DNA of 35,427 bases from Pseudomonadota bacterium (GTDB lineage: Bacteria > SZUA-182 > DTGQ01). The position numbers were made by a program, and so were the translations under genes. Shown piece after piece: positions 26,305-33,801 of this stretch (the first letter of the stretch is position 1; every line of letters starts with the position of its first letter). The notes below the pieces were generated by a model. That model saw only the letters and a list, made by a program, of their open reading frames with translations. It was not told where the DNA came from and made no database searches. Where the stretch lies: the NCBI GenBank assembly GCA_030625085.1, contig DAOURK010000033.1:1-35427 (forward strand). The letters are read 5' to 3'.

Positions 26305-26377
26305 GGGCGGGTAGCTCAGATGGGAGAGCATCGGCCTTACAAGCCGGGGGTCACAGGTTCGAGCCCTGTTCCGCCTA
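26305..26377 (+). tRNA. tRNA-Val (anticodon TAC)
   Basis: Full cloverleaf: acceptor GGGCGGG / TCCGCCT with G-U ends, D-arm TAGCTCAGATGGGAGAGC, anticodon loop CTTACAA giving TAC, T-arm ACAGGTTCGAGCCCTGT and discriminator A. CCA is not encoded. Confidence 0.93.
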
Positions 26378-26396
26378 TATAAAAACCCGAAAAAAG

Positions 26397-26470
<74 letters not shown>

Positions 26471-26482
26471 CTCTTTTAAATT

Positions 26483-26518
26483 AAGGGGTTAGGTCAAATG
26501 ACCTGCCCCTTATTTTTT
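26483..26518 (+). terminator. Terminator of the tRNA operon
   Basis: AAGGGG..AGGTCA pairs with TGACCT.CCCCTT and is followed by ATTTTTT. Confidence 0.85.
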
Positions 26519-26520
26519 GT

Positions 26521-26751
26521 CTAAATTCGTACCTCCATCCCTTCCCTTTTATAAAATAAAAACTCATAGAGTTCCTCCTTCTTCGGAAAAAACAGGGAAC
26601 CCCTGAGCTTCCTTCCGCCCAATATCCGCCAATTTTTATATACCCAACTAAGGCTTTTCCGAAGATATTGAGCGACCTCCTCAGGAGTTAGTATATCTTT
26701 TTTAGGGGCACTTATGTCAACAGTTGAATAATACATCTGTCTTTTTCCCAA
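26521..26751 (-). CDS. Excisionase-like helix-turn-helix protein
   Basis: 76 residues. The core ILTPEEVAQYLRKSLSWVYK followed by a wing-like LRGSLFFPKKEELYEFL is the layout of small HTH_17/excisionase-type DNA-binding proteins. It lies between tRNA-Asp and the tyrosine recombinase, on the same strand as the recombinase, which is the usual place for a recombination directionality factor. The role in excision is inferred from fold and position. Confidence 0.7.
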   Translation of the reverse strand: MGKRQMYYSTVDISAPKKDILTPEEVAQYLRKSLSWVYKNWRILGGRKLRGSLFFPKKEELYEFLFYKREGMEVRI

Positions 26752-26810
26752 TATGTTATGGTTAAACTGCTTCTTTCGTTTTGCTTAAAATAGAAAGCCG
26801 ATGATCCCTT

Positions 26811-26999
26811 TCATTCCTGCCCTGAACGCCGACATATGCGATTAAACTTTAATTGCAAGGTTTTCCTTTCAAAATCCTCTAAACCACGTAGAGGGACTAT
26901 ATCAAAGGATCTTTTTGCCCTTGTCAGATGAATCAAGGCAAGTAATTTCGAGGCTTCATTCGGCTCCAATATAATCTTTCCCTTCTTTAACGTAGCCAT
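26811..26999 (-). CDS. Small protein of unknown function in the integrase segment
   Basis: 62 residues, MATLKKGKIILEPNEASKLL at the start and a basic C-terminus (LQLKFNRICRRSGQE). AAGGAAG precedes the ATG at good spacing. Charge and size fit a DNA-associated accessory protein of a mobile element, but no family is recognised. Confidence 0.5.
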   Translation of the reverse strand: MATLKKGKIILEPNEASKLLALIHLTRAKRSFDIVPLRGLEDFERKTLQLKFNRICRRSGQE

Positions 27000-27150
27000 G
27001 GGTTACTTCCTTTAAAAATTTTTGGTGATTGAAGCTCCCCGAGATTAATGCCCCAGGGAGTGAATTTGAGTTAATACCCTCTGAAAGTAGAAAAAAATTC
27101 ATTAAAAAAAAGAACGTCATAATGGCAGTTTTAGTGAACATTTCCCTCAT
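26956..27150 (-). CDS. Possible small hydrophobic protein overlapping the integrase stop
   Basis: The ATG at 27148-27150 overlaps the recombinase stop codon (TAATG), an arrangement typical of translational coupling. The 64-codon frame starts MREMFTKTAIMTFFFLMNFF with one hydrophobic segment. It overlaps the start of the next small gene (26811-26999) in another frame and has no ribosome binding site of its own. Doubtful. Confidence 0.25.
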   Translation of the reverse strand: MREMFTKTAIMTFFFLMNFFLLSEGINSNSLPGALISGSFNHQKFLKEVTHGYVKEGKDYIGAE

Positions 27151-28127
27151 TACAAACAAGCAGCCGATGCCACCATCTGAGCAATTGCTTCGGCCCGATC
27201 TTCCCTGCAATCATCATAGACCAGCACAGTTCCTACTGACCGGTGCCTGCTGTATTTCATGACTGAGTGCACATCACCTGATGTCAGATTTAGCGCTTCG
27301 CTTATGCTGGAATGTCTGAGCTTATGAGGGGCAACCCGGATACCGCATTTTTTACCTAATGCCCTGATTATCGAATAGAAGCCATTAGCACATAGCCGAC
27401 CATCTCCTTTTTTAGCAGGATCAAGATTGATGAATAACTGCCCTGGCTCCTCTCCCCGGATCTTTATCCATGCCGAAAGCGCTGATTTGCTTTCTAATGG
27501 AAGAGTAAGAGAATTTTTCTGTACCCGGCCTTTCCCCTTAACAGCTAAACTTCCGGCCTCAAAGTCTACATCCTCAACATTAAGGGCACGCACCTCCCCA
27601 CGTCTTAGTGACATATCATATAAGCGATGGAGTAAAGCCGTGTCACGAATAGTCTTAGGCCTTTTCCTCTCAGTTTTAGCTGCCTCAAGCAAGGTCTTGT
27701 ATCCGGATTTTCCACATCCTTTAGTATCCCTGTAAGGCTCCGCCTTCATATTCTGAATTTCCAAAGAAAAAGAGACAAGGCCTAAGGTCCTGGCCAATTT
27801 GACCAGGGAGCGCAAAGCTGCAAGCCGCCGGTTGATTATGCCAGGTGCAAGGCCTTGCTCTATAAGGTGGGTCTTATACTTCAGAGCAAGTGCATTTGCA
27901 AATCCATGGCCATGACTGAGCAGAACCTTTGCCGCATCGTTCAGGGGCTCAACCTCTGTATTGCCGCTCAAGAATGAGCAGAAATTTTTTAAATCCTCCG
28001 AATAGGCCGCAATGGTCAGTTGGTTCCGCCCACTGAGGAACGAATCAATAAGGCTTTGGTGGGTGGGGTTAAATATTGTTGGTAATGATGGGGCGGGTAA
28101 TGCGAGTGAATTGGTGGGAGTAAACAT
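27150..28127 (-). CDS. Tyrosine recombinase/integrase
   Basis: 325 residues. The N-terminal SAM-like DNA-binding part (about 20-115) includes RNQLTIAAYSEDLKNFCSFL. The catalytic domain has the full set: Arg175 (MSLRRGEV), Lys198 (VKGKGR), His268-x-x-Arg271 (PHKLRHSS), His295 (YSRHRSVG) and nucleophile Tyr304 (VLVYDD). It is integrase-sized and shares its strand with the HTH genes on either side. It probably mobilises the segment beginning at the tRNA-Asp gene, though only one border is visible. Confidence 0.92.
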   Translation of the reverse strand: MFTPTNSLALPAPSLPTIFNPTHQSLIDSFLSGRNQLTIAAYSEDLKNFCSFLSGNTEVEPLNDAAKVLLSHGHGFANALALKYKTHLIEQGLAPGIINRRLAALRSLVKLARTLGLVSFSLEIQNMKAEPYRDTKGCGKSGYKTLLEAAKTERKRPKTIRDTALLHRLYDMSLRRGEVRALNVEDVDFEAGSLAVKGKGRVQKNSLTLPLESKSALSAWIKIRGEEPGQLFINLDPAKKGDGRLCANGFYSIIRALGKKCGIRVAPHKLRHSSISEALNLTSGDVHSVMKYSRHRSVGTVLVYDDCREDRAEAIAQMVASAACL

Positions 28128-28261
28128 TTCGTGCCCCCTTTCTTGTTGAAAAGAGGACGGCTCTTGATTTATACTATCAATACCGGTTCATAGTGGCCGT
28201 CGGGTTAACTATGTTCCGGGAGATCCTGGCGGGTGTTCACGCACCTTCCAGGGTCGCTTAA

Positions 28262-28429
28262 TTATTCACCTTTTAAGTATTTATCTATTTCTTCCTGAAG
28301 TAACCGATAACAACGGCCTATCTTATTAGCCTTTAATTTTCCCTCTTTGATCATTTTAATAAGCGTTTGTTTCGAAACCTGTAAATATTTCGCAGCCTGT
28401 TCTGTAGTTAATACCTTTTTTTCTGCCAT
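28262..28429 (-). CDS. Small HTH_17/excisionase-family DNA-binding protein
   Basis: A 55-codon gene, easily overlooked because of its size. MAEKKVLTTEQAAKYLQVSK, then QTLIKMIKEGKLKANKIG and YRLLQEEIDKYLK: a complete excisionase-type helix-turn-helix (TIGR01764-like). It lies 135 bases upstream of the recombinase on the same strand. With the protein at 26521 it gives two such proteins around one integrase; one may be the directionality factor and the other a repressor. Confidence 0.8.
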   Translation of the reverse strand: MAEKKVLTTEQAAKYLQVSKQTLIKMIKEGKLKANKIGRCYRLLQEEIDKYLKGE

Positions 28430-28615
28430 TGTTATTTAATGCCTCTTGCCTATCACGTCACAATTTAGTTACGCGAGTCTAACAGTCTGAATTAATAAAC
28501 ATTTTTCTTCATTTCTGTGTGCCTGATTGTGCCAAATTCTTGGTACCGCCCTCTCATGAATACCCTAAAAATCGTCATATCCTTTAATTTGTAGTTCCAT
28601 TTATCCGCCAGATAT

Positions 28616-28658
28616 GGCATAATTAGGTATAGTTTTTAAAAATATACCTAATTATGCC
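28616..28658. promoter_or_regulatory. Perfect 16-bp inverted repeat upstream of orfA
   Basis: GGCATAATTAGGTATA (28616-28631), an 11-base AT spacer, then TATACCTAATTATGCC (28643-28658). It ends 13 bases before the ATG at 28672, overlapping the likely promoter/5' UTR. It fits an operator for the encoded winged-helix protein or a folded end of the mobile element. Confidence 0.75.
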
Positions 28659-28671
28659 AAGGCGGTGACAA

Positions 28672-29316
28672 ATGCCAGACCTTAAGTTCCAAAAATTGTT
28701 TCAACGCAGGCTTGTAATGGACATTCAAACGATTCAAAAGTTATGCAAAGATCGCTCAAGGCGTAGCTTGTTTCGTGATATGACCAAGCTTGGATACCTT
28801 AGTAGCTACAGCCACGCTGGGAAATTTTATACGCTAAGAACAATTCCGAATTTTGATCAGCATGGTCTATGGCATTATGAGGGGATATCATTTTCGAAGC
28901 ATGATACCTTGAAATCGACGATACAAATGCTCGTAAGTGAGTCATCTGCTGGTCTCACTCATAAGGAGCTTAGGAAATTATTACACGTGCGAGTACAAAA
29001 CACCTTAAATGACTTGCTCAGTGCCCATGCTATCACAAGAGAATCTGTTGAAAATCTATATTTATATTTAAGCTCCGACCGAAAAATCTCATCAGTACAG
29101 GTAGCACATCGTCGAAAACAGTTTGAGGATACTCGCGGGATTTGCCCTCTTGATCCCAATACGGTTATCGAAGTGTTACTCGAGTTGCTATGCTCAGAAG
29201 ATTGGCAAACAAAAGCAATATGTGAACGGTTAAAGGTAAGGGATATCATAATTTCTGAGATTCAAGTCAAAAATATTTTTTCCCGTTACAAGATAAAAAA
29301 AAAGACATCCATATAA
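28672..29316 (+). CDS. OrfA: winged-helix-like DNA-binding protein of a transposase-like element
   Basis: 214 residues. Predicted helix-turn-helix stretches include TIQKLCKDRSRRSLFRDMTK followed by LGYLSSYSHAGKFYTL (winged-helix-like), GLTHKELRKLLHVRVQNTLN and QTKAICERLKVRDIIISEIQ, giving two or three HTH units. No catalytic motif. It ends YKIKKKTSI across a run of nine As (29295-29303). Shifting to -1 at the heptamer A AAA AAG continues smoothly into the next, longer frame, so this may be the N-terminal part of a fused transposase and also a stand-alone regulator. Confidence 0.65.
   Translation: MPDLKFQKLFQRRLVMDIQTIQKLCKDRSRRSLFRDMTKLGYLSSYSHAGKFYTLRTIPNFDQHGLWHYEGISFSKHDTLKSTIQMLVSESSAGLTHKELRKLLHVRVQNTLNDLLSAHAITRESVENLYLYLSSDRKISSVQVAHRRKQFEDTRGICPLDPNTVIEVLLELLCSEDWQTKAICERLKVRDIIISEIQVKNIFSRYKIKKKTSI
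29298..29304 (+). other. Candidate -1 ribosomal frameshift site (A AAA AAG)
   Basis: The heptamer is phased correctly on orfA (AAA AAG codons at 29299 and 29302), as in dnaX and many IS3-family elements. After a -1 shift reading continues GAC ATC CAT and on through KVIRSELSQLEARYREKIRG into orfB without a stop. A homopolymer length error that splits one gene is the alternative. Confidence 0.6.
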
Positions 29317-29345
29317 TTAAGGTTATCAGATCGGAACTATCGCAA

Positions 29346-31229
29346 TTGGAAGCAAGGTATCGAGAAAAAATACGGGGCATGCGGTTGGTGCCAATCACAG
29401 TATCACCAAAAATATCAACATGTTCTAAATGTTTCAAGGAGATGAAGGTTCAAAAAACCTATCCAAGATCCCTCATTACGAAAAAATATGGAAACATCCG
29501 TGCACGAATTAAAATACTGACATGTAAACATGGATGCAAAAATCCGGATCGGTCGCCTGTTACACGCCGTCCTGAAATAATATCTCTAATTGTCCCAAAG
29601 GGTGGGAGTATCGGCTATGATGTCGAGGTTCATGTTGATATTCAACGATACCTTAATCATCGACAAAGAGAAGAGATACAGAAAAAATTACAGAAAAATC
29701 ATGATATTGAGATATCAACAGGAAAGATATCAGATTTGTCACGTAGTTTTTTAAAGCATTTTAAACTACTTCATGAAAGTAGAAGTGAGCACTTAAGAAA
29801 GGCTTTAGAGCAAGATGGTGGATACCCTCTAAATGTTGATGCAACTGGGGAATATGGGGCCGGGACTTTATTTGTGGCCATTGCCGGTTGGCGCAAATGG
29901 GTGTTGGGGGCGTGGCGACTCACAACCGAATGTGCCAATCAGATTAGTCCCTGCCTGGAAGAAATAAAAAACAGGTTTGGTGTGCCACTTGCTATTACAC
30001 GCGATTATGGCCGTGCACTTATTCCGTCAGTGCAGGAGTTTGTCGATAGCGTTGAAGAAGACGTTCGGATTCTAGGGTGCCACCAACATTTTTGCGGAAT
30101 TGTTGGTAAAGAGTTGATGAAACACTCATACGATGAATTGGCATGTCTTCTGCGCAAATATGGATTCAAAACGCCCCTCGGATCTATAGTGAGGGAATGG
30201 GGTAAACGCCCTGGTGTTCAAGGCAGTGAGGCAAGAGATGACATTGAAAAATGGAGCGCACAAATGACAGCACATGAGATACCCGGTGGACCGAAAGGTA
30301 TAGCAATTTTGCGATCAAACGTGCAATGGGCATTGGATATTTCGGCCGAAACTAAAAATTTGAGATTCCCATTTGTGCTCCCTCACCTTACCTTTTATGA
30401 CCGTTGTAAAATTCTAAGGCGTGCATGCGATGCTTATCTTAAGAGTCTACCTGATGATGTATATGTTAATCGATCCTTAAAGCGACTTGCTAAAATATTA
30501 GATCCGATTATCATAGACAAAAAATTTTGCGATGTCACAAAAATACTCCGAACAACAAAATGTTTGTTCGATGAGTTACGTGCAGCCATGCGCATTAATC
30601 CAAAAATGTCCGGAGCAAAATCCCCCCCTCCTAAATCTCAGAAAAAACAGGTCGCTGAACTAAATGACATTAAACAAACTCTGGAGGATTTCAAAGCATC
30701 TCTTCCCGGACGACGATCAAAACGTGTCTTTGGGCAAGATATGACAGACGCAATCGACACTATTCTTAAATATCTCAAACGTCATGGAGAATCATTGTGG
30801 GGTCATGTAGTGCAACTACCAAAGGAAGTTGGTGGTGGCATCCGACTAATAGAACGTACGAATAATGATGCAGAAGGGTTCTTTAATGTTTATAAGCAAG
30901 GGGAGCGACGACGAAGTGGTAGGAAAGTACTATCACACGATTTGGAATCTACTCCCCCGGAAAGCACTTTGGTTAGCAATATGAAAGATCCTAGCTATAT
31001 TCAAATTCTTTGCGGATCCATTGAAAAACTCCCGGAAGCATTTGCCAAACTTGATAAAAAAAAGGAATCAAGATCAAATAGGAATACACTTGATAAACAA
31101 AAGGCCAAGATCGAAACGGCATCGCTTTCTCGATCGGATAAAATTTTTGTTAGGAACTCTTTTCTGGGCGGAAAATTTTTAGGCGTAGCAGCCAGTTGCG
31201 CACGTAGGGTCGCTCCAATACAAATTTAG
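29346..31229 (+). CDS. OrfB: zinc-ribbon DDE transposase-like protein
   Basis: 627 residues from a TTG at 29346, but the frame is open upstream to the A-run and reads as coding (VIRSELSQLEARYREKIRGM), so it is probably translated by frameshift from orfA into about 850 residues. There is no ATG or ribosome binding site at its head. A zinc-ribbon-like start has CSKC (26-29) and CKHGC (60-64). An RNase-H-like core is suggested by LNVDATGEYGAG (Asp165), ITRDYGRAL (Asp220) and LIERTNNDAEGFFN with Glu510 (or Glu503), the ERTNN..E pattern being typical of DDE transposases, followed by basic KQGERRRSGRK. The exact IS family is not recognised. Confidence 0.65.
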   Translation: MEARYREKIRGMRLVPITVSPKISTCSKCFKEMKVQKTYPRSLITKKYGNIRARIKILTCKHGCKNPDRSPVTRRPEIISLIVPKGGSIGYDVEVHVDIQRYLNHRQREEIQKKLQKNHDIEISTGKISDLSRSFLKHFKLLHESRSEHLRKALEQDGGYPLNVDATGEYGAGTLFVAIAGWRKWVLGAWRLTTECANQISPCLEEIKNRFGVPLAITRDYGRALIPSVQEFVDSVEEDVRILGCHQHFCGIVGKELMKHSYDELACLLRKYGFKTPLGSIVREWGKRPGVQGSEARDDIEKWSAQMTAHEIPGGPKGIAILRSNVQWALDISAETKNLRFPFVLPHLTFYDRCKILRRACDAYLKSLPDDVYVNRSLKRLAKILDPIIIDKKFCDVTKILRTTKCLFDELRAAMRINPKMSGAKSPPPKSQKKQVAELNDIKQTLEDFKASLPGRRSKRVFGQDMTDAIDTILKYLKRHGESLWGHVVQLPKEVGGGIRLIERTNNDAEGFFNVYKQGERRRSGRKVLSHDLESTPPESTLVSNMKDPSYIQILCGSIEKLPEAFAKLDKKKESRSNRNTLDKQKAKIETASLSRSDKIFVRNSFLGGKFLGVAASCARRVAPIQI

Positions 31230-31309
31230 CAGTCTCAACCACATACTGACGTTATAGAAATTATGGCTACAATAAATAACGAAAAGAAGAAAATTTTTTG
31301 TGCGGAAAA

Positions 31310-31344
31310 TAGGATAATCATTTAAAAATCATGTAATTATCCTA
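31310..31344. promoter_or_regulatory. Inverted repeat upstream of the ORF6N gene
   Basis: TAGGATAAT (31310-31318) and ATTATCCTA (31336-31344) form a dyad with a 17-base AT-rich spacer, 32 bases before the ATG at 31377. Possible operator of that gene or right end of the preceding element. Confidence 0.5.
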
Positions 31345-31376
31345 ACATGATTAATGCTGGTTAGAGAATTTTTCCA

Positions 31377-31886
31377 ATGGACCCAAAATTAATACTACAA
31401 GAGACAATCCAGCGTAAAATTTTTACCCTTAGGGGGAAAAGAGTGATGCTTGACCGAGACATAGCAGTACTTTATGGTGTGGAGACCAGGGTAATAAATC
31501 AGGCAGTGAGAAGGAATAAGGCAAGATTCCCGGATGATTTTATGTTTCAGCTTACAAAGGAAGATATTAAAATTCTAAGATCACAAATTGTGATCTTAAA
31601 AGAAAATCAACATCTTAAATATATGCCTTATGCTTTTACTGAACATGGAATTCTCATGCTTTCGAGCGTCCTTAATAGCGAAAGGGCTATACAGGCAAAT
31701 ATTCAAATTATGCGTGCTTTCACTAAAATGCGAGAAATGTTGCTAAGCTATCGTGATTTAAAAGAGAAAATTGAAAATATGGAACAAAAATATGATTATC
31801 AATTTAAGGCAGTATTTGAAGCCATCCAGCAACTATTGGAGCCGCCGGATAAACCTCAAAGTAAAATAGGGTTTCAGAAGGAGTGA
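31377..31886 (+). CDS. ORF6N (KilA-N-type) domain protein
   Basis: 169 residues. The ORF6N signature is complete: RKIFTLRGKRVMLDRDIAVL, YGVETRVINQAVRRNKARFP, DDFMFQLTKED, then LRSQ and YMPYAFTEHGILMLSSVLNS. The C-terminal 50 residues form a coiled-coil-like stretch (DLKEKIENMEQKYDYQFKAV). This family is common in phages and mobile islands and is thought to bind DNA. It is a stand-alone gene here, preceded by an inverted repeat. Confidence 0.88.
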   Translation: MDPKLILQETIQRKIFTLRGKRVMLDRDIAVLYGVETRVINQAVRRNKARFPDDFMFQLTKEDIKILRSQIVILKENQHLKYMPYAFTEHGILMLSSVLNSERAIQANIQIMRAFTKMREMLLSYRDLKEKIENMEQKYDYQFKAVFEAIQQLLEPPDKPQSKIGFQKE

Positions 31887-32178
31887 AGTGATCTCATGCT
31901 GATATAAAAAGATATCGATTTGGGTAGTCTCTCAAAAAATGATGCCGCCTCCAATGTATGAAAGCATTACCAGGAAGTATATAAGGAATTTGCAAAGGCA
32001 CAGGCTGCTCTATGTGATTTTCTCAAAACGCCAATAGCCTTCCGAATTGTAGGCAAAGCCAACCGCAACCGTTTTGACAAGTTTGGCACATTGGTTTCAT
32101 TTTCTTCGATGAGAATTTTTATGGTCTTCTTTTGCGTTTCGGATTTTTGTAACTTTAGCGGGGCAAAAAATGGGAAGA
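31887..32178. other. Degraded sequence between ORF6N gene and methylase pseudogene
   Basis: No intact gene. Two overlapping, opposite frames look coding-like: plus strand HYQEVYKEFAKAQAALCDFL (about 31969-32030), and minus strand ILIEENETNVPNLSKRLRLA (about 32040-32110), which recalls a winged-helix fragment. Both break down quickly. Likely decayed island genes. Confidence 0.4.
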
Positions 32179-32713
32179 TTATCCGGCATGGTTTAGCATT
32201 ATCACATACCGGCTGGTGACCCCGAGAATCTTCTTCTTTTGCATGGCGCTGACAACCCCCGCCTCAAACCTCTCCGATGACAAAGGCGCCTGAATAATAT
32301 GAGTGCGCCGCCATCCGGTTTTCTCCAAAATCTTGAGAGAATCATCTACCAGGATGGGATTTTCCGTAATTTCACGAACGGCGGGTTTATTCTGAAAATC
32401 CCGCCAGTCTGCATTGATAAAGGCAAGTATTGTGGAAGTTTTGGTATTCTATCTCAGGCCTGCTGTCTGGACGATCGATCATATCCAGTGTCCGGCACCT
32501 GCGGTTAAAGGCAAGGCAGGTGTCCGGCGTAACGCCTCCCCCGCCCATAGGGTCAAAGACAAGATCATTCCGCTCAGAAAAATAATAGAGAATATGGGCG
32601 ATTAATTGTGCGGGAATACGCCCCGGCCACTCATCCCCAAAACGCTTATCACAGTCATTGAAGCTCACTGATCCCAGGTGCGCAGTCCCCAATTCAGCTC
32701 CCTGAAGCCGCAT
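32179..32713 (-). pseudogene. DNA methyltransferase pseudogene with internal deletion
   Basis: The start is good (ATG at 32713 preceded by GAAGG). The N-terminal frame reads DEWPGRIPAQLIAHILYYFS, then DLVFDPMGGGGVTPDTCLAF (SAM-binding motif I first, as in permuted beta-type adenine/cytosine-N4 methylases), and hits a stop after YQCRLAGFSE. In a second frame the typical tail follows: ILAFINADWRDFQNKPAVRE and WRRTHIIQAPLSSERFEAGV, ending HAG at 32179-32181. The catalytic DPPY motif and about 60-70 residues between the two parts are missing and the frame changes at the junction near 32430-32440. The gene is dead; no partner restriction enzyme gene remains. Confidence 0.75.
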
Positions 32714-33210
32714 GGGCTTTTCCTTCGCTGCACTGTTTCATTCTACAGATGATAACCATGAGAAAGTAATTTTAAAGCCTATTCATATCAAACTGGCTAA
32801 AAACCTTTTGGAGGAACTATATGACCATCAGAACTGTTCTGACTTGAGCCCCCCTTATCGTATGTTCATTCTTAAGGCTTTTTTTATTTAACTCTTTCCG
32901 GATGATGTAATTAATATTTTATCAAAAGCACTTCGGGTGCCTACCCTCAAAAAATAAAAAATGGACACTACATTTGAGGAGCTTTTTTTATTTGCTGCAG
33001 CAAGGGTGAAACGGATTAATATTTTTCACCTGGTTGTTCTCAGACCATAGCGTAGATATTCTATTGAGAAATAATTCATAGGGATTTTTTTCTGGCGTCA
33101 CCTTAAAGCGAATTTTGAGGTTATTTTGAGGATTTGAGTGGTGCGTTGTGGTTATCTTGCCACACTTATCAAGAAAAGGTTACCGAAAATGAAAAAGCAT
33201 GAATTAATAA
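32714..33210. other. Intergenic region with possible gene remnants
   Basis: About 500 bases. A plus-strand frame about 32740-32890 reads VILKPIHIKLAKNLLEELYD before a stop at a run of Ts and may be a remnant. Near 33150-33250 a 22-codon ATG frame (MKKHELIIKAQYIYNQLNSQ) overlaps the end of the PIN-like gene on the opposite strand and is probably not a gene. Confidence 0.35.
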
Positions 33211-33792
33211 TTAAGGCCCAATATATCTACAACCAGTTAAATTCTCAAATGTCTTAATTTCGGGGGTGGGTTGTTGTTTTTCTCCACAACTATTCCATTC
33301 TTCTAAAATAGTGCTGTAATTTGTATTCCAATTGATTAGTTTTTGTTTAATCCATTTGTTAATTAAACCTAAAGGCGAGACAATGTTTTCACGAGTAAAA
33401 GAAAACTCTTGTATAATAAAATCTATTAGGTTATTGTCACCAGTTGTTATCCCAAAATCATGACTGAGTATACAAGCAGCTATTTTTTGATCTACATTAC
33501 TTAAATCGAAATATTTCCCGGTTTTTTTGTTAATTTTTCCAGTTTCAATAAGATTTTTTATGGTCCAATAATATATATCAAATTCTTTTGTATTAAAAAC
33601 AGATGTTCCGAGCGTGCTAATCTCGCTTTTGAATTGAATTCTCCATGGATATTTTGTTTTAAACTTTTGTGTTCGAAATAATTCATTTCTTACATCAGGG
33701 ATAGTTACGCACTCAAATTGACTATCAATAAACATATTTGGTGTAATTCTAATAAGCATCAATACGCTACACGTGTCACAAAGAATATCCAT
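33211..33792 (-). CDS. PIN-like nuclease, probable toxin
   Basis: 193 residues. The start MDILCDTCSVLMLI places an acidic Asp6 in the first strand, as in PIN domains. Further conserved-position acids are Glu37 (DVRNELF), Asp101 (LSNVDQKIAACIL) and Asp119 or Asp124 (TTGDNNLIDFI), which would make the metal-binding site. The last 55 residues are beyond the usual PIN core. The gene follows the XRE-ImmA gene after nine bases and is surely co-transcribed. PIN proteins are metal-dependent RNases, often VapC-like toxins; activity here is inferred from fold and operon. Confidence 0.7.
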   Translation of the reverse strand: MDILCDTCSVLMLIRITPNMFIDSQFECVTIPDVRNELFRTQKFKTKYPWRIQFKSEISTLGTSVFNTKEFDIYYWTIKNLIETGKINKKTGKYFDLSNVDQKIAACILSHDFGITTGDNNLIDFIIQEFSFTRENIVSPLGLINKWIKQKLINWNTNYSTILEEWNSCGEKQQPTPEIKTFENLTGCRYIGP

Positions 33793-33801
33793 ACATCCAG
33801 C

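Larger units (their letters stand above)
28616..31344 (+). mobile_element. Putative two-ORF transposable element with frameshift
   Basis: Covers orfA, the slippery site and orfB, flanked by inverted repeats (28616-28658 and 31310-31344). The layout (DNA-binding ORF, -1 shift, DDE-like ORF) matches IS-type elements. The two flanking palindromes are unrelated to each other in sequence and no target-site duplication was found, so the borders are uncertain. Confidence 0.45.
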
